Shown here piece by piece: positions 24,770 to 31,900 of a stretch of 41,146 bases of DNA. The stretch comes from VFZS01 sp964353255. Lineage in GTDB: Bacteria; Acidobacteriota; Terriglobia; Bryobacterales; Bryobacteraceae. Numbering within the stretch: position 1 is the first letter of the stretch; each line of letters opens with the position of its first letter. The notes below the pieces were generated by a model. The model ran no database searches, was not told the origin of the DNA, and saw only the letters and a program-made list of their open reading frames with translations. The stretch is taken from the NCBI GenBank assembly GCA_964353255.1, contig CAYGVJ010000034.1, forward strand, positions 1-41,146, read 5' to 3'. Both the position numbers and the translations under genes were made by a program.

Positions 24770-25669
24770 ATGTCACGCAGAGTCGATGATATCGACGGCA
24801 GAATCGCCGAACTAGACAAGCTGCGGGCCCAGGAGGACGCCAGGGAGAGGCGCATCCTGGAGGCCGAAGCACGGTTTTTCGCGAAGCAGGAAGAGGCCGG
24901 CGGCGGCGCTCTCAAGTTGCTGTTCGACCAGTTGAAGGTGCCGGCGGCGGATGTGAAGAGGTTCTACGACTCGCAGGAGGCCCAGGCGAAGCGCGTTGTC
25001 GAAGAAGCAACTTCGCTGCTTCAACTTACCAGCGAAGAAGTCGGGTTCATCCAGCAGCGGGAGCGGGCGTTGTGCCTGATTAATCCGTGCGGCTGGGTCC
25101 ACGCCTCGCCTGGCTGGATTTGCGTCTGGCACGCCTCCAGTTGGGGATGGTGGCATTACGAAACGGCGAATGCGTCCTGTTCGTGCACGTGCAATCTACC
25201 GAACAACGAGCTCAACCCGAAAGCTGCGGCTTACGGACAGGCGGACCTCGGTTGGAGGAGCGCGGCTCTGGACTGCTGGCTGTGGTTTGACGTGCCGGCG
25301 CGGCCCAGTCCCGCCAACGTTTTGGTCAAGACGTGGGTGGAGACGCACGGCTTCTACATCTTGCAGCAGGCCCTCGGCGGCAGCGCCACCCTCAGCGTGG
25401 ACCTTGAGGCGAAAGGCTATCAATACGGCTGGTCTTGGGGGTCAGCATCCACGAACATCCTCAGCCTGAGCGGCACCACTATGGGCCGGCACGACGGAGG
25501 GCACTTTCTGGACTTCCACATGCCGATCGGGGCCGACCCGTTCCAGGTGTGCGTCAAGGTGAGGATCCGGGTGCGCGCCAGGAAAGCCGGATCTCTCTCG
25601 CTGGTGGACTTCGCCACCGGCGCCGGCAACTACATCAAAGCCTGGTGGGTGAACACGTACACCCCGTAG
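24770..25669 (+). CDS. Trp-rich hypothetical protein
   Basis: A 299-residue protein not recognised. An excellent Shine-Dalgarno (GAGGAGGG) precedes ATG 24770. Residues 1-95 are highly charged and helical, with coiled-coil character (DDIDGRIAELDKLRAQEDAR). Residues 100-299 are beta-rich with about 15 tryptophans and a Cys cluster (CGWVHASPGWICVWHASSWG, then SCSCTC). No signal peptide or membrane segment is seen. The gene lies between the two copies of the serine hydrolase 3' end and converges with the radical SAM gene. The C-terminal part could be a lectin-like or adhesive sandwich; that is a guess from composition. Confidence 0.7.
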   Translation: MSRRVDDIDGRIAELDKLRAQEDARERRILEAEARFFAKQEEAGGGALKLLFDQLKVPAADVKRFYDSQEAQAKRVVEEATSLLQLTSEEVGFIQQRERALCLINPCGWVHASPGWICVWHASSWGWWHYETANASCSCTCNLPNNELNPKAAAYGQADLGWRSAALDCWLWFDVPARPSPANVLVKTWVETHGFYILQQALGGSATLSVDLEAKGYQYGWSWGSASTNILSLSGTTMGRHDGGHFLDFHMPIGADPFQVCVKVRIRVRARKAGSLSLVDFATGAGNYIKAWWVNTYTP

Positions 25670-25744
25670 GGCGTCGGTAGGGCCGCTGCGGGATCGGGAT
25701 GAGCCTCGGCCCGGGGGGCCCTGTGTGCGTCTGCTCGCCAGTCG

Positions 25745-25783
25745 TGATCGCCGCCCGCTGCAGAGAGGCCTGCCGCTGAGCGG
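25745..25783 (+). repeat. Repeat A, copy 2 (serine hydrolase 3' stub)
   Basis: A direct repeat of the serine hydrolase gene end (37 of 39 bp identical), still reading IAARCREACR-stop. It lies 26 bp from the stop codon of the radical SAM gene and has no upstream hydrolase sequence. Confidence 0.85.
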
Positions 25784-25809
25784 GGGCGCCGACCTACCAG
25801 CGTCTTGCC

Positions 25810-27204
25810 TCATTTCAGATCGAGGTGCACTGCGAGCCGCCGGAGAGCGTCTCGTCCCCCCGCCTGGACCTGGGACAGCATCCAAGCCGCCAGCTTCAAG
25901 CGGTGCTCCGCAAACTCGCAGTACGGCCGGTAGGGCACATGGATGTCGCGGTTGTAACGGATATTGAAGGCATGGCAGCCGCCGCCACAATAGTGGCGCA
26001 GCCAGCAGTCCTGGCAGCCCCGGCGTGAATCGGCGTGCATGCTCTGGAAGACGCGCCGCCTGCGCACGTCGAAGCCGCGCTGGAGATCCCCGATGCAGTT
26101 CTCCTCCTCGACCACCGCCTCGAAGCAGGGGAAGATCTTCCCCTCCGGCGTGATGGCCACGTAGCCGCTGCCCGCGCCGCACTGCGTGTGCAGCGGCTCC
26201 GGCCGCAGCAGCTTCCGGAGCGGGTGATCGAAGTGGAAGAAGTTCAAGGGGCGGCCCTGATCGAACCGCTCCAGGTACAGGTCCGCCAGCTTGTCGTATT
26301 CCAACTTCACCCGCAGGATGTCGGCCGGGCTGGAGATGGACAGAGGATCCGAAGGCTTGATTTGGGAGGGCTCCACCGAGATGCTCTTGAAGCCCTGATC
26401 GTTGAGGAACAGCACCTGTTCGGAGAAGTTCGGCGTCAGGCGCGTGAAGGTGCCGCGCACGGTGAAGCCGTCGCCGTACCGTCGCCGGTACCGCTGGATG
26501 TTGCGGAGCGCCCGGGCGTGCGTGCCGCGGCCCGCGGGGTCCTTCCTCAGCTTGTCGTGGATGCGCCGAGGGCCGTCCAGCGAGAAGATGAGTGCGAAGT
26601 CCTCTCGCGCCAGGAACTCCATGATCTCCGAATCAAGCAGTGTGGCATTCGAGGTCATCGAGAAGCCGAGCTGCTGGCCCAGCGCTTGGGCCCGCTGGCG
26701 CGCGTAGAGGACGCCTTCCCGGATGCGCTCGATGTTCAGCAGCGGCTCACCGCCGAAGAACCCTAGGTCCAGGCGCCGGCCCCGCACCGCGTGCCGGAAC
26801 GCGAAGTCAATGGCCGCCCGCAGCACCTCCGAGCTCATCAGGCCCCGCTTGCGGCCGAACGAGCCGGCGTCCGCGTAGCAGTAGGCGCACCGCAGGTTGC
26901 AGTGATGCGCCACGTGCAGGCACACACCGAGCAGCCGGTTCTGGATCCGGTGCCGGTAGGGCGGAGGGGCGACGCCGAATTGACCTGTGTCCAGCAGTTG
27001 CTGGCATTGCCGGAGACAGGCGCGCAGCTCCGCCTTGGGGTAGATGCCGGCATAGCGTTCCTCCAGGCCCTGGCGCGCCCCGGAGAGCATCTCCGGCAGC
27101 AGGGAGAGCGCCATGGGGTCCACTTCAGCGCACGCCGTGGTGTGGACATCGCAGGCGAAGCACCGCCCCCGAACGCTGAAGAAATGGACTTCTCCGAGCT
27201 GCAT
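25810..27204 (-). CDS. Radical SAM/SPASM peptide maturase (SCIFF/ranthipeptide type)
   Basis: A 464-residue radical SAM enzyme. The [4Fe-4S]-SAM motif is C102-NLR-C106-AY-C109, with GGEPL at 151-155. The SPASM region carries C342, C360, C370, C397, C400, C406, C410 and C429, enough for two auxiliary clusters. The N-terminal 45 residues (VHFFSVRGRCFACDV, then TTACAEVDP) resemble the PqqD/RRE-like opening of SCIFF maturases, which bind the precursor leader. Such enzymes form thioether bonds from Cys sulphur to backbone or side-chain carbons. It lies 30 bp downstream of a 12-Cys peptide gene, its likely substrate. Exact subfamily is inferred. Confidence 0.88.
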   Translation of the reverse strand: MQLGEVHFFSVRGRCFACDVHTTACAEVDPMALSLLPEMLSGARQGLEERYAGIYPKAELRACLRQCQQLLDTGQFGVAPPPYRHRIQNRLLGVCLHVAHHCNLRCAYCYADAGSFGRKRGLMSSEVLRAAIDFAFRHAVRGRRLDLGFFGGEPLLNIERIREGVLYARQRAQALGQQLGFSMTSNATLLDSEIMEFLAREDFALIFSLDGPRRIHDKLRKDPAGRGTHARALRNIQRYRRRYGDGFTVRGTFTRLTPNFSEQVLFLNDQGFKSISVEPSQIKPSDPLSISSPADILRVKLEYDKLADLYLERFDQGRPLNFFHFDHPLRKLLRPEPLHTQCGAGSGYVAITPEGKIFPCFEAVVEEENCIGDLQRGFDVRRRRVFQSMHADSRRGCQDCWLRHYCGGGCHAFNIRYNRDIHVPYRPYCEFAEHRLKLAAWMLSQVQAGGRDALRRLAVHLDLK

Positions 27205-27234
27205 GCGGGCTGTGGGGCGCAGTACCGCTCGCCC

Positions 27235-27585
27235 CTACTTCTTCGTGCCGGCCTTGCGCTTGGCTGGCTTGCCGCGCTTCCCGGGCACGAGCCACTTCAA
27301 GGCGGTTTTGCAGGAACCCCCCTCGCACCCGGTCGTACAGCTCATCTTGCACCCGGTCTTGCAGCCGCCGGCCTGGCAAGTGCTGAAGCAGGCCCCGCAC
27401 TGGACTCCTCCTGCGCAGGACTTGGCGGCCTCTTTGCAGAAGTGCTCGCAGGCGCCGGCGCAAGGGTCTTCGCGTGAGCCCGCACCCCGAACGGTCCCCT
27501 TCGAGAACAGCGCGCTCACATGGCTCTTGGCGCGCGCCGGTTTCGCCTTGGTGCTGCGCGTGGATGCTGCTGGTTTTTTGGCCAT
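27235..27585 (-). CDS. 12-cysteine peptide, candidate RiPP precursor
   Basis: A 116-residue peptide from ATG 27585 (an in-frame GTG at 27600 overlaps the -10 box). Residues 1-40 are basic and Cys-free, fitting a leader. Residues 42-92 hold 12 cysteines (42, 46, 50, 57, 63, 66, 70, 75, 79, 83, 87, 92), mostly spaced CxxxC with Gly, Ala, Ser and Thr between. Residues 93-116 form a Lys-rich tail (KRGKPAKRKAGTKK). The pattern fits a ranthipeptide or sactipeptide substrate of the adjacent radical SAM enzyme. A metal-binding Cys protein is the alternative. No protease or exporter gene lies next to it. Confidence 0.75.
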   Translation of the reverse strand: MAKKPAASTRSTKAKPARAKSHVSALFSKGTVRGAGSREDPCAGACEHFCKEAAKSCAGGVQCGACFSTCQAGGCKTGCKMSCTTGCEGGSCKTALKWLVPGKRGKPAKRKAGTKK

Positions 27586-27592
27586 GGGGGCA

Positions 27593-27598
27593 TTATAC
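27593..27598 (-). promoter_or_regulatory. -10 box (TATAAT) of the peptide operon, leaderless
   Basis: A consensus TATAAT reads leftwards 7 nt before ATG 27585. The intervening GCCCCC has no Shine-Dalgarno, so the transcript would start at the initiation codon. The promoter begins 23 bp from repeat C copy 1. Confidence 0.55.
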
Positions 27599-27620
27599 AC
27601 GCCGCGGACCGGTCGGCGGC

Positions 27621-27703
27621 ACTCACCAGCACAGCGTGCCGGTGCGCGGCTCCTCGTCCGGGTTGGGCAGGTAGAGCGTCTTGCAGCGCTCGCAGCGGTA
27701 GAT
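27621..27703 (-). pseudogene. 3' stub of small Cys gene (repeat C, copy 1)
   Basis: 83 bp match 34938-35020 at 81 positions, in the same orientation. Read leftwards the stub encodes IYRCERCKTLYLPNPDEEPR and the final GTLCW of the 88-residue protein at 34940-35206. The rest of that gene is missing. It lies 20 bp from the stop of the PDZ-TPR gene. Confidence 0.9.
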
Positions 27704-27723
27704 GCGGTGCCCCGGTGCGGTTT

Positions 27724-28965
27724 CTATTTGCGGCGGATCTCTTGCTGGATCGTCTCCAGTAACTTGTCCAGGTTTTCCCGCATCCGCTTGTCCTTCTCCG
27801 GCTCGCGCGGCAGCGCCTTCAGCCGGTAGCGCGCGAACCGGTTCCACCCGTTGTGCGAGTGGTTCAGCCCCAGGTAGGCCTGGTAGAACTTCATGGCCTC
27901 CTCCCGGTGGCCCAGTGCGTCGTGAGACGCGCCCAGGAAGTACACGGTGGCGGGAGACCGCGGGTCGATCCGGGAGGCGAACTGGAAAGTGCTCAGTGCC
28001 TCCGCGTAGCGCTTCTTCTTGAAATAGCAGAACCCAAGGTCTTCAAAGGCGCTGACCTCCAGCACGTCCGGCCCGCGCAACTGGATCGCTTGGCGGAGCA
28101 GGCTGATGGCGGCGTCGTAGTCGCCCCGGTCCAGCCGCTCCCGGCCCTGCGTGTGCAGGGACATCGCGAGCTTGCGGTTCTCTTCCCGGATGGCGCTGTC
28201 GTCGCGCGCCTCCAGCGTCACCGCAGCCTCGAATCTGCGCCCGGCCCGCTCGATCACCACCCGCAGCGGGGTATTGACTGGATGGTTCCCGACTAGCGGC
28301 GGAATCGCGGACAAGTTGATGGCCTTGTCATAGAAGCGGTCCCGGTCGAACTCCAGGATGAGGTCCCCGCTCCGCAACCCGGCTTTGGCGGCCGGAGATC
28401 CTGGCCCCACGTCAACGATCCTGAGCCCCTGCCCGGCGTGGGGTGCCAGGCGGACACCCAGGTATGCCCGGGTGGCGGCGGGTGCTGGCGCTGGTGGTTG
28501 CGGGCCCCCCGGTGCCGGTGTCTGGGGTGTCTCTTCCAGCAGGATGCGCAGATCGAAGTGGCTGAAGAAGGCCACCGGAGAAGTGTCGTCGGGACCGGAG
28601 TAGTTGAGCGCGATCCCCGGCCCGGCGTAGTACTCGATCAGGTTGCCTCGCTCGTCGATGACCGGCTTGTCCGGCGCTTCGAGCTTGAACCACTGCCGGT
28701 ACTGAGCCTTGGCGTAGCTGCCCTTGGGGTACAGGTCAATGGTCTCGACGATGCCGGCGCCGCGGCGGAACTTGACCGATATGCGCACGGCATCGTGCCT
28801 GGCGGGGTTGTATTCGTAGCGTTCGCCGGGCACCACCTCGCGCACCGGGGGCCCGAGCACACGATCGACGTCGGCCTTCGTCGAGACTCCGGGTGTCAGG
28901 CCCGCGAAATCACCGGCCGCGGCCGTCCAGAGGACACAGACCAGGATCCACGCGGCGCGCCTCAC
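27724..28965 (-). CDS. Exported PDZ-TPR protein
   Basis: 413 residues from GTG 28965, which shares bases with the TGA of the RHS gene (GTGA), so it is translationally coupled. The open frame extends far upstream but only as a shadow of the RHS gene. A signal peptide (RRAAWILVCVLWTAAAG) leads to a domain with LTPGVSTKADVDRVLG, a Pro/Ala linker, a PDZ domain (RAYLGVRLAPHAGQGLRIVD, then GSPAAKAGLRSGDLI), and TPR repeats in the last 150 residues. The PDZ and TPR parts suggest a periplasmic scaffold or chaperone for the RHS protein. No protease catalytic triad is present. Confidence 0.85.
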   Translation of the reverse strand: MRRAAWILVCVLWTAAAGDFAGLTPGVSTKADVDRVLGPPVREVVPGERYEYNPARHDAVRISVKFRRGAGIVETIDLYPKGSYAKAQYRQWFKLEAPDKPVIDERGNLIEYYAGPGIALNYSGPDDTSPVAFFSHFDLRILLEETPQTPAPGGPQPPAPAPAATRAYLGVRLAPHAGQGLRIVDVGPGSPAAKAGLRSGDLILEFDRDRFYDKAINLSAIPPLVGNHPVNTPLRVVIERAGRRFEAAVTLEARDDSAIREENRKLAMSLHTQGRERLDRGDYDAAISLLRQAIQLRGPDVLEVSAFEDLGFCYFKKKRYAEALSTFQFASRIDPRSPATVYFLGASHDALGHREEAMKFYQAYLGLNHSHNGWNRFARYRLKALPREPEKDKRMRENLDKLLETIQQEIRRK

Positions 28966-31900
28966 GGTTCCTTCTCCTGCTTGGGCGGCACGGGCTCCGA
29001 CTTGAACTCCACGCCGAGGAGGTCGGTTCCGGTGGGAGCTTTGGTTGCCGGCGGCTTCGCGGTCCCCGGGGCCGCGGGCGGCTTGGCCCCGGCCGTGGTG
29101 CTGCCCCCGCCCGCGGGGGCGCTGGTATCTCCGCGCGCGGTGCGCCCGCCGGCCTGCTGCTGGCCGCCACCGGCGCCGGGCCCCCACTGCAAGTACTTGC
29201 TGGACTCGACCAGCCCCACCCCGGTGACGTAGCGCAGGTAACCCAACCGCAGCAGCCAGGAGGTCGCGCTGTAGCCGCCTATGATGCGCTTCTCGGCGCC
29301 CCGCCGCAGAATCACCGATACCTGCTCGACATTGGTGACCTTCTTGTACTGCACGTTCTTGAACACCACGGTCTGGGTGTTGCAGGCATAGCCGGCCACT
29401 TCCCATTGGCCGCCCTCCGGCTGGCTCGAGCGCGAGGCCGCGACTACCCCTGGGGTGCTCCCGGTCGCCGCCTTCGCCGCGGCGGCTTCGCTCACGCACC
29501 GGCTCGCGGCGGTGGCGTGCATACTGGCCTCGCCGGAGTCGTTGCCGGCCTGCCCGGCGGCGCCGTCGAGGGCCTCAAGCTGGCCAGCCGCCGGAGAGCT
29601 GACCACGCACAGCGGCTGTGCCTTCAAGGCTTCCTGCGCCCTGGGAAGAAGCTCCTCCGCCCGGACTACCGCGGCGTCGGCCAGGCGCGCGTGACCCTCG
29701 CCCGCCGTCGCGTCGGCATCCACGGCCTTACAGACCGACTCAATGTCCATCAGCCGGCTGAAGATAGGCGTGGGGTCGGCGCCCTGGGCCGTGAGGGTTT
29801 CGATCTGGCTGGCTCGCTCGCGGAGGCTCCAGCAGCTCCTGGGAAGATTCCTGGCGGTCACGGAGGCTTCCCAAGCCTTGGCCGCCGCGTTCCTGGCGCC
29901 TGCCACTAACGAGTTGGGCTCGGCCAGTTGACCTTTCGCGGCGCTGAAACCCGCTAGTTGCGCCACGCATGTTTTCCGCTCCGCCTCCAGGCCATGCGCT
30001 TCCCGAGCCATGCCGGCCATCTGCGTGGCCAGGCTGGAGGCCGAGCGGGCGGCGTCACCGGCGCCCGCGGCGAATCCGCGCGCTTCGCCCGCGGCCGGTT
30101 GCTGGCAAGCGCTTGCCGACCGCTCCCGGGCCGTCGTCAAGTACCCCGCCAGCGTAGCCTTGTGCTGGTACATCCTGCGGGTGACGCTCCCGACGGCAAA
30201 GAACCTGGCCTGGCACTGCCGGCACAACTCGATCGTGTTGGGCACCGATTGCGGGATCTTCTCCAGCTCGCTCACCGCGTCCTGTGCCGCCTTTATCCAG
30301 TCCCGGGCGCTTTGGATGGCGGCGTCCTGGTCCCGCTTCAGGCCCCGGGCCTCTTCCAGCCAGCGGCTGACGGTTCCCAGCAGCGCGTCTGCCCGGGCTT
30401 TGGCCATCTCTTTGGCGCGCTTCTCCCGCTCCGCGGCGGCCGCCTGGTCGCCGCGGTCGTGCCACTGGTTGCCAATCTCTCCACCCACCGTCCACCAGGC
30501 GATCACGCCTTCGGAGATGCCGAAGGTCTTGGCGGCCAGCGCGGTTCGGAAGCCCGCCTTGAGGCCGGTCACGGCCCCGGTCCCGAGCTTTTCGCCGGTG
30601 GTGGGGGTGCGGCCCTCACGCACGGCCTGATCGACCACTTCCTGCGCGCTCGCCTTCCCGCTCTGGTAGTTGCCGTAAGCCGTGGCCGCGACGCCGAGGG
30701 CGGCGCCGAGTCCGCGGAGCAGCTTGCCGAGCTTGCTGGGCGCGTCGGACGCGACGGAGGACTTGCCCCCGGTGAGAGGCGTATAGCCCGTCGGTGTGCC
30801 GCCCGCGCCGCCCCCCGGCGGAGCCCCTCCTGGCGAGCGACCTCGCACCCAGTACTCTGGCACCTCGCCCTCGATCAGCCATTCTCGCCGGCCTCCCATT
30901 TCTGTCGGGATGACTCGCCGGCCGACCTCCCGCGCGGGCACGTGGATCTCAAGCACTTCGCCGCCTCTCCCGCCGGACCAGTACTTCGCCACCCTCGGAT
31001 CTGGGGTGACCGAGACCAGCGGCGAGTCCTGCGCGGTGGCCCGGTGCGCTCTTATCAACCAATCCCTGCCCATAGGCGTCCCCGTCGCCGGGTTGGGGGT
31101 GTTGATGCGGTTCATCAGCGCCTGATAATTGGCCGCCCGGTCACCGCCGGTTTGGCGCATCACGTCGCTCATCACGCGCTGAATCCCACGCAGAGTGTGG
31201 CCCCGGTAAAACACGTAGTAGTCCTGCCCGCCACGGGTCACGATTCGCGGCTCAACGACTGGGTAGCCCGGCGGGTGGGCCTGCCTGCCCGTGGGGTCCG
31301 TGTATCGCGTGGGGGCGTTGCGCGCGTACACGTAGCGATTCAGATCCAGCGGTTCGGCCGCCGGGCTCCACGCCGGGTCTTCGCTCAGGAAGCGGCCCAG
31401 CGCCGGGTCGTAGTAGCGCGCGCGGAAGTAGTAAAGGCCCAGGTCCGGCTCCCACTCGCGGGCCGTGAACAGCAGCGGATTGCGCAGTGCAGGCGGCTGG
31501 CGCAAGTTCCCGAAGGCGTCCATCTCATAGTTGGCCGCGGGCTTGCCGCTCGCATCCGTGAGAACCGCGACGCTGCCCAGCGCCTGCGCGTGGTAGAAGT
31601 ACTCCTGCCCCTCCTGGAGCATAATGAGGGGCGTGTCGATGTCGGGGCCGTGCAGGTAGGTCGCCTTGGGCTTAAGGCCGGCGTCCAGCTCGGCCAGAAG
31701 GTTGGTCCCGTCCGTGACGAACCAGGTCACCCCCGAGGCGTCCTTGCGCCAGACGCGCTCGCCGGTGGGCGCGTAGCCGAAGGTCACTTCCGCGCCATCG
31801 GGCTTCACGACCCTCACCAGCCGGTTCTCGCCGTCGTACTGGTAGCGCGTGATGCCCTGCTTGCCGCGGCGCTCGATCAAGTTGCCATTGGCGTCGTGCA

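Noticed and set aside
28966..29499. N-terminal extension of the PDZ-TPR frame
   Set aside because: It lies inside the RHS gene and is composed of shadow sequence; GTG 28965 with a signal peptide is the better start.
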